Below, in pieces: positions 1 to 9,816 of a stretch of 64,000 bases of DNA. Origin of the DNA: Imbricaverruca yamaguchii (lineage: Eukaryota; Arthropoda; Thecostraca; Neoverrucidae); assembly GCA_034440575.1 (NCBI GenBank), contig JAOTOL010001084.1, positions 89,501 to 153,500 of the forward strand, in the 5' to 3' direction. A model generated the notes under the pieces. It did not search any database. It saw only the letters and a list, made by a program, of their open reading frames with translations, and was not told the DNA's origin. The translations under genes were made by a program, and so were the position numbers. Position 1 is the stretch's first letter; each line of letters starts with the position of its first letter.

Positions 1-747
1 TTTATTTTTTTCTATGATTTGTAAATGTGTTCTGTTTGAAATTAACTACATTTGTCACCATTAATAACGCTCTGTCTTTAGTGGCTTGCCTCGCCCGATG
101 GCAGGGTACTGTCGATGTCAGGGTACTGATACTGTCGATGCGGGACGGATCACGTGCGGCGCAGATCCCTGCATGTGTGCTCCGCTGTCGTCGGCACACG
201 GCCGAGCACGAGCCATGGCCGCTTGGTGTTCCGGCGAGCCCTGAGTGCTGCGTATGTTTGCATGCGGCGATTATATATCCGTGCGTTGAGTTGCGCGAGC
301 AGCAGCTGGGCCAAGAAGTGGTTCTCTAGAGCGTCGATGTGAGCGCATGATTTCGGTGCTATCATCGTTAAGGGGTCAGAGTCGGTGACGTTTCGTTTCA
401 GACCTGATCTATACTTACACTTAATCGCATTCAGGCTGTGCCTTGACCTTGGTGTCAGTCACGTTTGTCGATGCACACGGAAATGGGTGCTACCACTGAC
501 ACCTTGCTGAGACCACCCCTTAGCTAGTTAATATTAGCCTCTGAAACCATGAAACTCTTTTGTGGTATGGCTCTGAAGCATTGCATGGTCTATGTAAACA
601 TAATACATAGCGTCTCAGGATATGTTTTGTTTGACGATGTAGTGCATGCGGTACGTATTTGAGCACTTTGAGGGCGCAATACGTTTATTTGCCTGGTTTA
701 ATGTGTAGCCTAGATAACGACTAACGGATTCGTCTACATTATCCCGT
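1..747. other. No gene seen
   Basis: Mixed-composition DNA without a supported coding frame, RNA gene or mobile-element boundary. The short open frames here do not look like protein on either strand. Confidence 0.5.
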
Positions 748-845
748 CATCATCAACATCACCATCATCAGCAGCAGCAGCATCAGCAGCATCAGCATCA
801 TCATCATCATCAGTATCATGATCACCGGCTCACCATCATCGATCA
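748..845. repeat. CAT/CAG-type trinucleotide tract
   Basis: Imperfect run of ATC, ACC and AGC triplets (for example catcagcagcagcagcatc), with no surrounding coding frame. It is read as a microsatellite. Confidence 0.8.
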
Positions 846-938
846 TTGTATAATATATGTAGTGGGAATATTTATATAAGTATAAATCATATGTCTCCCG
901 TATGCTTGCTGTGATTAAGGCAGCACCAACGATCTGTT

Positions 939-1070
939 AAAATGCGGCGTAAGCCGATAGTAGAGGCAGGTAAAATGGGACGTAAGCCGATGGTAGAGGC
1001 AGGTAAAATGGGGCGTAAGCCGATAGTAGAGGCAGGTAAAATGGGGCGTAAGCCGACAGTAGAGGCAGGT
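939..1070. repeat. 33-bp minisatellite, four copies
   Basis: Four head-to-tail 33-bp units, each containing gcgtaagccgatagtagagg with one to three substitutions. The length is exactly 4 x 33. The unit is a multiple of 3, which gives a short minus-strand frame with an 11-residue period; this is best read as a by-product, not a protein. Confidence 0.85.
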
Positions 1071-1527
1071 AGATGCAAGATGTGTGAGCCATGAATAAAA
1101 GCAGTTGGTCTCAGGCTGGCAACGCCAATAATTCTCTCTCTTCTAACTCATCCCCAGACAATGCTTTGGAATTTCGCTCAAGGCAGCGGGCCGTCGATGC
1201 AGCAACGTTTGAAAAGGTGTGTGTGGGGGGGGGGACACATCAGATCGATATGACCCGAACAAAAGTTTCGAGCGTGGGAAGGGATGCACCCAGGAAATGG
1301 AACATTGACCTCTAAATTGAGCTATGCTTATAATTAATGTGGAATTTTAGAATGTGCTATTGGTCACTTTTTTATTTCAGCAAAGTAGCTTAATCCTCGG
1401 AGTGTGAGAAAATGTTCTATCTCCCCCAGTGCGGATGAGGGATAATTTAATTCCCTGCCCCACCAACTGTTGTTCTAAGTATACTATAAGCAGTGGGCGC
1501 ATGGTGCAAATTAGTGACTGAGAGCAT
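1071..1527. other. No gene seen
   Basis: Unique-looking DNA with a short GT/G run near 1218-1232. No coding frame, splice pair or repeat boundary could be supported. Confidence 0.45.
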
Positions 1528-1691
1528 GGGTGGTTGGTTATTGATTTTGTGACACATCGACCGTTGAGTCATGTAGCGTCGCCAATCTCCCACGCCGATT
1601 GGTCGCGGGCGAAGAGTAGCGACAGGGGAGACCCGAACTCACAACCTTTCGATTGTGAGACGAGCAACTTGCCCCTAGACCACTCGTCCCC
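1528..1691 (-). mobile_element. tRNA-derived SINE, copy 1
   Basis: Read on the minus strand, the block starts with a tRNA-like head: ggggacgagtggtctagggg supplies an A-box-like segment, and a B-box-like gttcgggtc follows about 50 bases later. A unique body follows (gcccgcgaccaatcggcg) and then a tail ending in ataaccaacc. The same head, body and tail recur in the opposite orientation at 58853-59018 at roughly 85 percent identity by eye, which shows that this is an interspersed family. A functional tRNA is unlikely because the acceptor stem cannot be closed. As a RNA polymerase III retroposon it would depend on a LINE for mobility; no partner LINE is visible in this window. Confidence 0.75.
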
Positions 1692-2232
1692 TGACGGAGG
1701 GCATGCTAAATTGCGTAGCGATCGGGTGAACGGTTTAAAAGTTACCCGAACAAAAAAATCATTGAAGGAGAATTAGCTCCCCCACCCTCCACGCACTGCG
1801 AAGCTTCAATGAAATGTGAAGGAGTGTATTGCGTCACTATACTTTGCGTCAATTCGTTTTTGCAATCGGCTATTCTGCTTTGTCTCTTTCAACTGAGAAA
1901 ACGGAAAAATGTGAAGCGTCTGTTGTCATCTTTGCTCCCTCACTCTCCCCATCACCGAAAGTAGCGAACAGGCCTCCTGCTCCTCACCATCTCCCACGCC
2001 TATGATCTGTGGAGTGCATGCGGTACATGCCAGCGTGTCGTGTATACCGCAGTTATGCAGCGGTTAATATTAAAGCGTTGAATGGGAAGAACGGCCCTAC
2101 AGCCCTGCCATATGCTACGGTATATTGCCGGAAGAGCATCTCGCAAGCGAAAGTTAATTAATCACGATTAATCCATCGGGTGCCCGCTTTTGTGCATAGG
2201 TCCTGGTTTTGCGAGCATGCAGGTGAACTTAC
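1692..2232. other. No gene seen
   Basis: Intergenic or intronic-looking DNA. If the exon-like block just to the right is real and on the minus strand, this would begin its downstream intron. Confidence 0.4.
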
Positions 2233-2449
2233 CGATAATATTTCCCTCTTCTCCAGGTGTGGTGCATATAAGAGCCGGTCGATCCCATCAGGTCCGGCCG
2301 CCAGCAGTATGTCGTCCACGAGGCGGCTATTGTTACCCAATGCCACCGCTATCTCATTTCGCTGGCTCCAAGGCTGGTGCCGAGAGGTGGACTCCAAACT
2401 TGACTGGGACGTAGCAGGTTTCGCAGACAATTGACCCGATGCGCGACTG
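2233..2449 (-). CDS. Candidate internal coding exon, product unrecognised
   Basis: Seen: on the minus strand an open frame of 72 codons runs exactly between a good acceptor (ttattatccag, AG at 2451-2450) and a near-perfect donor (tatcg then gtaagt, GT at 2232-2231). The first base completes a split codon and the exon ends in phase 0. The translated block is Ser/Gln/Pro-rich at its start, then becomes amphipathic, with segments such as RNEIAVALGNNSRLVDD and GIDRLLYAPHLEKRE, unlike a random frame. No ATG begins it, so it would be an internal exon. I do not recognise the family, and no companion exon was found nearby, so gene structure, partner exons and function are unknown. It could still be a chance frame; transcript evidence would settle it. 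Confidence 0.4.
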
Positions 2450-3281
2450 CTGGATAATAAAGCCTATGCAGGCGATACATAATTAACGCCTATATAGGCG
2501 ATGATTTTACCTATGCATACAAAATTACAATGGTCGAAACAGACGGCAGTTGGGAAAAGGTAATGGCTAAACACAAGATGTTTTGTTTACACAGACCAAA
2601 TTAGTAAACAGCTGCGCATCGGTGCACAGACGTATGCAGCGCACAGCGACAAAGGCATGGGTATGCATGCCTACGTCTTCATCGCAACGGGCACAATTTT
2701 ATGCACATGCTTGATCTAGCTCCTTTGATGTCTCACCAGGCTGGGGAAGCGCGTACTATGTAGGTAATTTAGAGCAGCTCTCACCCTCTCTCAGATATTC
2801 AGGAGGAAGCGCCACATACTTAGGGCAACGCCCTTAGCCTTGAAAACATCGTGATAGAAGCGGTGAGCGATGGTAAATGATACATGAGAATGAACTATGC
2901 CCCCGGAAGTGCACGTGCAACCACTCCCGCAAGCGCATATCTGCATATCTGCAACAAACGCGGCCGATTCTGTCATGAGCTGGGCGGATCAGCCGCGCAG
3001 TTTAGGGCCGGCGGCGGGCGGCGCCCATTCCGTCACCGGGTCAGCCCGGGTCAGAGGTGGCCGACGGCCTCTGATAGTGGCTCTGATCGGCGCTGATAGC
3101 GGCGCCAGCGTGCGTAAGTGCCGGCCGTCGGCCGAGCGCGGCACATCAGGCGGCGCGGCCGGCCGACGATGGCTCAGTTCACACCGCACCCGGCGGGCCG
3201 CCTCTGGCGCCGACCACGCCCGAGGCGACCGCCGCGCCCCGGCCGGGCCTCCGAGGCCGCCACGTGTGGTGGCCAGGAGTG
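2450..3281. other. No gene seen; GC-rich right end
   Basis: The left part is AT-balanced. From about 2985 to 3281 the sequence becomes strongly GC- and CpG-rich immediately before the 20-bp array. Open frames here are short and overlap on both strands, as expected from GC-rich DNA lacking stops. Confidence 0.4.
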
Positions 3282-4940
3282 CTGTGGCCTTGTGTTGGAG
3301 ACTATGGTCCTGTGTCGGAGACTGTGGTCCTGTGTTGGAGACTGTGGTCCTGTGTCGGAGACTGTGGTCCTGTGTTTGAGAGTACAGTCCTGTGTCGGGG
3401 ACTGTGGTCCTTTGTTGGAGAGTAGTCCTGTGTTGGAGAGTACAGTCCTACGTTGGAGAGTACAGTCCTGTGTCGGAGACTGTGGTCCTGTGTCGGAGAC
3501 TGTGGTCCTGTGTTGTAGACTGTGGTCCTGTGTTGGAGAGTACAGTCCTGTGTCGGAGACTGTGGTCCTGTGTCGGAGACTGTGGTCCTGTGTTGGAGAC
3601 TGTGGTCCTGTGTCGGAGGCTGTGGTCCTGTGTCGGAGACTGTGGTTCTGTGTTGGAGACTGTGGTCCTGTGTTGGAGACTGCGGCCCTGTGTCGGAGAC
3701 TGTGGTCCTGTGTTGGAGAGTACAGTCCTGTGTCGGAGACTGTGGTCCTGTGTTGGAGACTGTGGTCCTGTGTTGGAGACTGTGGTCCTGTGTTGGAGAC
3801 TGTGGTCCTGTGTTGGAGAGTACAGTCCTGTGTCGGAGACTGTGGTCCTGTGTCGGAGACTGTGGTCCTGTGTTGGAGAGTACAGTCCTGTGTCGGAGAC
3901 TGTGGTCCTGTGTTGGAGACTGTGGTCCTGTGTTGGAGACTGTGGTCCTGTGTTGGAGACTGTGGTCCTGTGTCGGAGACTGTGGTCCTGTGTTGGAGAC
4001 TGTGGTCCTGTGTCGGAGACTGTGGTCCTGTGTTAGAGAGCGCAGTCCTGTGTTGAAGACTGTGGTCCTGTGTTGGAGACTATGGTCCTGTGTTGGAGAC
4101 TGTGGTCCTGTGTTGGAGAGTACAGTCCTGTGTTGGAGAGTACAGTCCTATGTTGGAGAGCACAGTCCTGTGTTGGAGAGTACAGTCCTGTGTCGGAGAC
4201 TGTGGTCCTGTGTTGGAGAGTACAGTCCTGTGTTGGAGACTGTGGTTCTGTGTTGGAGAGTACAGTCCTGTGTCGGAGACTGTGGTCCTGTGTCGGAGAC
4301 TGTGGTCCTGTGTTGGAGAGTACAGTCCTGTGTCGGAGACTGTGGTCCTGTGTCGGAGACTGTGGTCCTGTGTTGGAGACTGTGGTACTGTGTTGGAGAG
4401 TACAGTCCTGTGTTGGAGACTGTGGTCCTGTGTTGGAGAGCACAGTCCTGTGTTGGAGAGTACAGTCCTGTGTTGGAGAGTACAGTCCTGTGTTGGAGAG
4501 TACAGTCCTGTGTTGGAGACTGTGGTCTTGTGTTGGAGACTATGGTTCTGTGTTGGAGACTATGGTTCTGTGTTGGAGACTGCACAGCCCTGTGTTGGAG
4601 AGCACAGTCCTGTGTTGGAGACTGCGGCCCTGTGTTGGAGACTGTGGTCCTGTGTTGGAAACTGCGGCCCTGTATCAGGCACTGCAGCCCTGCGTTGGGA
4701 ACTGTAACCCTGTTTCGAAGACTGTGACCTTGTGTCGGAGACTGTGACCCTGTGTCTGTCTGTGAGTTATTGGGAACTGTGACCCTGTGTCGGAGACCGT
4801 GGTCCTGCGTTGTTGATTGTGGTGATATGCCGGAGAGTGTTGCTCTGTGCCGGAAGCTGTGGGGTTGTGTTGGAAACTGGCCATGTGTCGGGGACTGTGA
4901 CTGTAGCCTTGTGCCAGAGTCTGTGGTCTCGCGCGACTAC
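3282..4940. repeat. 20-bp minisatellite with two interleaved variants
   Basis: About 75 near-perfect 20-bp units (tgtggtcctgtgtcggagac type) to roughly 4760, degenerating to about 4940. Two unit classes alternate irregularly: one contains gactgtggtcc and the other gagtacagtcc, each with a further T/C difference in tgtgttgg or tgtgtcgg. The 20-bp period keeps all three plus frames open for hundreds of codons, explaining frames of up to about 400 residues rich in C, V, L and W. These are not proteins. Confidence 0.92.
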
Positions 4941-5103
4941 TGCTCTCACCGAGCTGCTAGGCTCTGTTTACAGCCACACGGATCATGGCCATGACATGCC
5001 TCCGACACGTCAATGTTGACCTCAACACACCACGAACAATCGTCAGCTGCTGGCGGCTCGGCGGAGCAACAATATGCCCGCGGTCACACTTATCCGGAGT
5101 GTC

Positions 5104-5431
5104 TCCCACGGCACTCGGGTCCCCCCCCAAACACAACAAAAAAAAAATACTTTCCATATATTTTTTTTTTTTTTTTTTTTTATTATTTAAAAAAAAAAAA
5201 GAAAAATAAAATTTTTTTTTTTGAATAAAAAAAAAAAAAAAAAAAAAAAAAACAAAAAAATTTTTTTATTTTTTTTTAAGGAGGAAAAAAAAAAAAAAAA
5301 TTTAAATTAATTAATAAAAAAAAATTATTTAATTAATAAAAAAAAAAAAATAAATTAATATTTAAATTTTTGTATCTTATATTATAAATTAAAAATTAAA
5401 AAAAAAAAAAAAAAAAAAAAATAATATTATT

Positions 5432-5477
<46 letters not shown>

Positions 5478-5567
5478 AATTTTTTTTTTAAATTTTTTTA
5501 TTAAAAATAAACCTGATTTCCAAAAAAAAGAAATTCAAAAAAACCGGAACCCAAAAGGAATAAAGAG
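5104..5567. other. A/T homopolymer block, probable assembly artefact
   Basis: Long runs of A and T with almost no other base (for example 5158-5210 and 5400-5475) pass directly into the left LTR. Base composition is unlike anything else in the window except the matching block at 10190-11248. It is most simply a low-quality long-read consensus or a filled gap. Confidence 0.65.
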
Positions 5568-5838
5568 TGTAGCGTCCTTGTCCTTTTCCGATACAGTCCA
5601 CGTCAAGACGAAATATTATTGCTCTGATGCTATGTCCAAAACACCCACAGACACCTCGCGGCACACAGCCACGGAAACACCCACAGACACCTCGCGGCAC
5701 ACAGCCACGCCCTCACTGGTCAAACATCTCAGCTCCACTGAGGCCCCTGGCCCCCGCCGGCCGGCTCGCCGCCGCCGCCGGCACGTGATACACAGACGGC
5801 TCCTGTTGCAAAGCTGCGAGGGGGTATTCTCCACTACA
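5568..5838 (-). repeat. 3' LTR of the retrotransposon
   Basis: 271 bp, TG...CA in element orientation, matching 9817-10087 with no difference that I can find. It contains an internal 36-bp direct duplication (core cacctcgcggcacacagcc) followed by a GC-rich segment with a CCGCCG run. Confidence 0.93.
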
Positions 5839-5848
5839 CTCCTCCCTG
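5839..5848 (-). other. Polypurine tract
   Basis: On the minus strand CAGGGAGGAG abuts the first base of the 3' LTR, as required for plus-strand priming in LTR elements. It sits between the pol stop codon (5852) and the LTR. Confidence 0.7.
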
Positions 5849-5851
5849 ATC

Positions 5852-8800
5852 CTAAAGTAGATCACTATACTGAAATAATTGCGTCTGCCTTCTCTCCCTC
5901 TCACCACGCCGCGGCATCCTCTCCTGCTCGCCGTCATCACGCTCAACTACATCGTCCACTCTCGGCCTATCCACAGCGGCTGGCACTTCAACAATCAAGC
6001 TCTCGTCATCATCATCGTCATTAGCGCTGACAGCATCTCTGCCTTCTGGCACTTCCGGGACTGGTGGCGGTGGCGTAACCAGCCGCAAATCACGCACGTG
6101 GCGGGACATCCCATCCACTTCGACGTTCTGTTCAGAAATCACTCTAGTCACCGTACCGACAGCACTAGGTACATCACAGCGCCGACTCGGGTGTCTGACC
6201 CAGACTCGATCACCCACACTGTAACAACGCCGTCCGACTGCGGGTGAATCACATTCTGCCACGCCGTCAATATCAAGCAGCCTGACCTCATACCTGAACA
6301 GCTGGTTGGCAGGTGAGGAGGCGGAGTCGCTACTCTTTGGCATCACGTTGTAGCGATAGACAGCCTCTGACACTGAGCAGCGCTTACGCGCTACTATCGT
6401 CTTTACTGATCGATGACACCGCTCTGAAACCCCGTTGCCGGATGGAACGTGTGCGCAACGATACCTGACCACCATCCCCCATCGACTGGCAAACTCACAG
6501 AATGCTGCACTTCGGAAGCTGGCAGCATTATCCGTCAGGAGTTCCTTGGGCGCACCACGTTCGAGAAATATCGACTCTAACTGCCCGATAACACTAGCTG
6601 AGTCCTGGCCCTTGAGGCGTCTCCAGATCGTGTACCGGGAGGGACCACAATCAGTCATCGTCAGGTAGTGCTGGTCACCTACATGGCAGATGTCCATGCT
6701 GGCCCTACTCCAGCACTCAGAGACCCCCAGTGACCCTCTTTGCCACCTGGCGGGCGCCGGGTCGATCGACTGGCAGGCCGGACACTCTCGCACGACACTC
6801 CGCACTTGTTGCCTGGTGACTGATGGGTACAGCCTCCGGCAGATGATCAGGGTGCGCTTGATGCCCGGATGTCCACTAGTGTGGTGGACAGCTGCGATGT
6901 CCTCAGGTGTCGGCGGCTCCGGAGCTGATGCAGCAGCGGCTCCACACACTGGCAGGTTGCCAGCTGACGCCAGCCACTTCCTCGGCACCCTGGTCAGTGC
7001 ATCAGCCCGGTTTTCGGCCGACGGGACGAACTGGACGTCCAGCTGCAGGCCATACTCAGTCACGATGTTCTTCACTATTTCCAGCCGTCGGCGGATCAGC
7101 ATTTCACTGGCAGCTTTTGTTCTCAGGCGCGACGCGCCCGACAGCATGTCCGTCAGCCAGTGGTAGACAGTCCGTGAGTCAGTCATCAGCGTCAGTTTCT
7201 GCATGCTCCAGCTGACGGCCAGATTTATACCGCGAATCACGGCATCCAGTTCGGCCATGTTGATATGCGCGCTCTCGCTTGGGCGCAGCCAGCATCCGTC
7301 TTCGACAACCTCGCCGTCCACCTCCAGCGCGGCTCCGAGCGCGAGCGAGCTGGCATCGACCCAGATGACGGCTTCATCTCCTGTCACATCCCAGCGACCC
7401 CTCGCCGGGTCAGCGGTCCTTACACGCGCGAACGTCTCAGCGACCATCGCCCGCAGCTCCGGGTCAGTCACCTCATCATCCCATCCACTCGTCAGCGCGT
7501 TGGCTCGCCGCTTCAAATACGACGCTGCCACGCGCAGCCACCCACAGACAGGCAGGTGGCTCGTCAGGCGGCCGCACAGCGAGAAGATGGTTCGCCTGGT
7601 GAGCCGCTGCGGCAGCTCGTCGATGTCGTTGTCGCGCGCCCAGAGAAGACCACGCCGCTCCCCCCAGACCCGCATGCCGAGCACACGGGCTCCCTCCGAC
7701 ACACGCTCAGGGGGCTTACACACCAGGCCGTGCCTGCGGAGGTGGCTCTCCACCTCTGCTGCTGAGGCTACGCTCTCATCTACCCAAACGTCATCCAGGT
7801 AGGGCGAAGACGCGCGGTTGATGCGGTCATCCCAGCTCAGCACGGTGCTGAGGACCTTCTTCATGACCAGCGGCGCCACACTCAAACCGAATCCCAGTCT
7901 CGTGAGGCAGTACCGCTGGCCACGGAACACTACGGTCTGGTAAGCCCACAAGGACGGGTGCACATGTACTTGCAGGTAGGCCTTTCGAAGGTCCATCAGT
8001 GCGACTTCCCGTCCCCGGCGGCGCCACTCGCGAACTTTTTCACCACAGACATCCGCGTCAGCCGTGTGCGGACTGAGGTGAGAGTTCAGTTCACGGAAGT
8101 CGAGGACCGGCCTGACTTTCTTTTTGTTGCGCTGCACTACGGCCATCAATGGTATCGTACCTTTGACTGGCCCGTGCAGCTGTTTGTCATACGGCGCCAG
8201 CCAGCCATCAGACACCCATTGGGACAGCTCGCACTCATATTCGTGCTGGGCCTCTGGCGGGATCCGGTACTCCTCCACTGTGTTCACTAACTGAGGCTGC
8301 TCTGACCCTGACCACTTCCAGGTCACGGTCCACTTTTTATCGACTGCATTGTAATTAAGCACATAGTCTTTCTCCTCCACGACCGTGCTGCAGCCAGACA
8401 CTGGCGTTCGCTCACAGGCTGCCGTAGTCGGCTCGTAGGCTGCTGCAGTCCGCTTGCAGCCTGCTGCAACAGCCAGTCTGTCCCGAGGTGAGTCATCGGT
8501 TCCGGTGCCGCGCTGCGAGCTGACACCAGTGGCCTCGTCATCACTCCGCAGGGGGACTGGCGGCGACCTGACACCGTCCGTCTCAGCTCCGCGCCAAGGT
8601 AGCGCCGCCGAGCCATACGACACGGCCGAAGTCCGCCCCGGCTGTGAGTCATCCATTCCGCACCGCTCACTACTCGGCGCCGGCACTGAATTGTCCACGC
8701 CGAACTGCACATTACCCGGCGCGCGTACTGTCACACCGCGAAACACAGTCACCGCATTCATTCCGAGAATAAAACTGAAGTTCAGTGGCTTGGTAGACAC

Positions 8801-9031
8801 CACAAGCACATCCACGAATGCCGAGGCCCCCGACCGCAGCTGGACACATACATTGCCTGTCCCCTCGCACCGGTGCCTCTCACCGCTCACAGTCATCACA
8901 CTGACGTCCTGTTTGTTCCAGCGAGGGCACATAGAGACGTGGGCAATGCTCTGAGTGCAGCCGGTGTCCACTAGAGCGTCACAGCTCGCACCGTCCACGG
9001 TGAGACGAACCACCGGTAGAGCGCCTCTCAC
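5852..9031 (-). CDS. pol: Retrotransposon Pol polyprotein (PR-RT-RH-IN)
   Basis: Makes the enzymes that copy and integrate the element. Numbering from 9031 (1059 residues to the stop): an aspartic protease with DTG at 22-24; reverse transcriptase at about 290-460, with VLDFREL (309-315) and the catalytic YLDD at 411-414; RNase H with the full acidic set D559, E594, D618, D677; integrase with a zinc-binding HHCC region (H717, H721, C750, C753) and the catalytic triad D780, D834, E870, a DD35E spacing. The tail is acidic (five consecutive Asp at 1005-1009) and Arg-rich near the end; no chromodomain is obvious. The first codon at 9031 is GTG, not ATG; the frame is open back to 9115, where it meets TAA. 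It overlaps gag in the -1 frame, so Pol is probably made by ribosomal frameshifting as Gag-Pol. All catalytic residues are present, so it could be active. Confidence 0.93.
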   Translation of the reverse strand: MRGALPVVRLTVDGASCDALVDTGCTQSIAHVSMCPRWNKQDVSVMTVSGERHRCEGTGNVCVQLRSGASAFVDVLVVSTKPLNFSFILGMNAVTVFRGVTVRAPGNVQFGVDNSVPAPSSERCGMDDSQPGRTSAVSYGSAALPWRGAETDGVRSPPVPLRSDDEATGVSSQRGTGTDDSPRDRLAVAAGCKRTAAAYEPTTAACERTPVSGCSTVVEEKDYVLNYNAVDKKWTVTWKWSGSEQPQLVNTVEEYRIPPEAQHEYECELSQWVSDGWLAPYDKQLHGPVKGTIPLMAVVQRNKKKVRPVLDFRELNSHLSPHTADADVCGEKVREWRRRGREVALMDLRKAYLQVHVHPSLWAYQTVVFRGQRYCLTRLGFGLSVAPLVMKKVLSTVLSWDDRINRASSPYLDDVWVDESVASAAEVESHLRRHGLVCKPPERVSEGARVLGMRVWGERRGLLWARDNDIDELPQRLTRRTIFSLCGRLTSHLPVCGWLRVAASYLKRRANALTSGWDDEVTDPELRAMVAETFARVRTADPARGRWDVTGDEAVIWVDASSLALGAALEVDGEVVEDGCWLRPSESAHINMAELDAVIRGINLAVSWSMQKLTLMTDSRTVYHWLTDMLSGASRLRTKAASEMLIRRRLEIVKNIVTEYGLQLDVQFVPSAENRADALTRVPRKWLASAGNLPVCGAAAASAPEPPTPEDIAAVHHTSGHPGIKRTLIICRRLYPSVTRQQVRSVVRECPACQSIDPAPARWQRGSLGVSECWSRASMDICHVGDQHYLTMTDCGPSRYTIWRRLKGQDSASVIGQLESIFLERGAPKELLTDNAASFRSAAFCEFASRWGMVVRYRCAHVPSGNGVSERCHRSVKTIVARKRCSVSEAVYRYNVMPKSSDSASSPANQLFRYEVRLLDIDGVAECDSPAVGRRCYSVGDRVWVRHPSRRCDVPSAVGTVTRVISEQNVEVDGMSRHVRDLRLVTPPPPVPEVPEGRDAVSANDDDDDESLIVEVPAAVDRPRVDDVVERDDGEQERMPRRGERERRQTQLFQYSDLL

Positions 9032-9801
9032 TGCTGAGCTGGAGAGGAGGCTGACGCTGATTCCGCCTCTCCATCGCCGTTTTCCGGGCAGCAGGCGACG
9101 ACGTGGCCCGACCGGTTACACCGGAAACAGCGCCTGTTGCCGCGTACGCCGCCTCCGCGCGCCCGGCGTCCTCCCCTGCAGTCGCGAGCGATGTGGTTGG
9201 GCTGCCCACAGGAGTAACATACTACACCAGCAGCTGGAGTATCTGCCGGCATGGTAGTGCGTACGGGGCGTGTTGCAGAGACAGCTGCAGCCGCAATGCC
9301 GACGTCTTCTTCCACCATCACTGCGCGGGCGCGGGTCAACAGCTCGCTCAGACCCATGTTCTCCATGCGTGAGCTGGCTCTCAGCGCGCGGCGGACAGCG
9401 TCCGGCAGACCAGCGACGAAGGCGCAGGCCAGCCCACCGTCGGACATGCCGCCAAACAGGGAGGCCAGTCGCCGCAGATCCGCCAGGTATACATCGACCG
9501 CCTCTCCACTCCGCAGCTTACGGGTGATAAACTGCTCATACGCACAGTATTTGTCCACAGCGAAAGCAGAAAGCAGAGCAGCTTTCACCCTTTCGTAAAT
9601 GGCTTTGTCCGCATCACTTAGCTGTTGATACACTGCGAACGCTCCACCAGTCAGTCTCAGAGGAACGATGGAGGCAAGCTCTTTTCTGTCCCGCAACTTG
9701 CACACCAGTTCGAATTTATCCAGCCACTCGCTCACGACCTGCGTCACGCCATCGAATTCCGGTATCAATCGGACGTCTGTAGCCAGGTCCTTTTCCGCCA
9801 T
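9028..9801 (-). CDS. gag: Retrotransposon Gag with two zinc knuckles
   Basis: Structural protein that would form the particle and bind element RNA. The first ATG in frame is at 9801, only 15 bases past the 5' LTR, giving 257 residues; the frame stays open a further 18 codons into the LTR but begins there with TTG. The N-terminal half resembles a retrotransposon capsid (hydrophobic and charged, with WLDKFEL and VYLADLRRL segments). Two CCHC knuckles lie near the C-terminus: CYSCGQPNHIARDC and CFRCNRSGHVVACC, with spacing CX2CX4HX4C. It ends in a Ser/Ala-rich tail at TGA 9030-9028, overlapping the pol frame by 88 bases. Confidence 0.9.
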   Translation of the reverse strand: MAEKDLATDVRLIPEFDGVTQVVSEWLDKFELVCKLRDRKELASIVPLRLTGGAFAVYQQLSDADKAIYERVKAALLSAFAVDKYCAYEQFITRKLRSGEAVDVYLADLRRLASLFGGMSDGGLACAFVAGLPDAVRRALRASSRMENMGLSELLTRARAVMVEEDVGIAAAAVSATRPVRTTMPADTPAAGVVCYSCGQPNHIARDCRGGRRARGGGVRGNRRCFRCNRSGHVVACCPENGDGEAESASASSPAQQ

Positions 9802-9816
9802 ATTGCCGAAATAGCT

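Noticed and set aside
3118..4747. Plus-strand frames of 200-400 codons rich in Cys, Val, Leu and Trp
   Set aside because: Three frames of the same 20-bp repeat give the same peptide cyclically; this is an array artefact.
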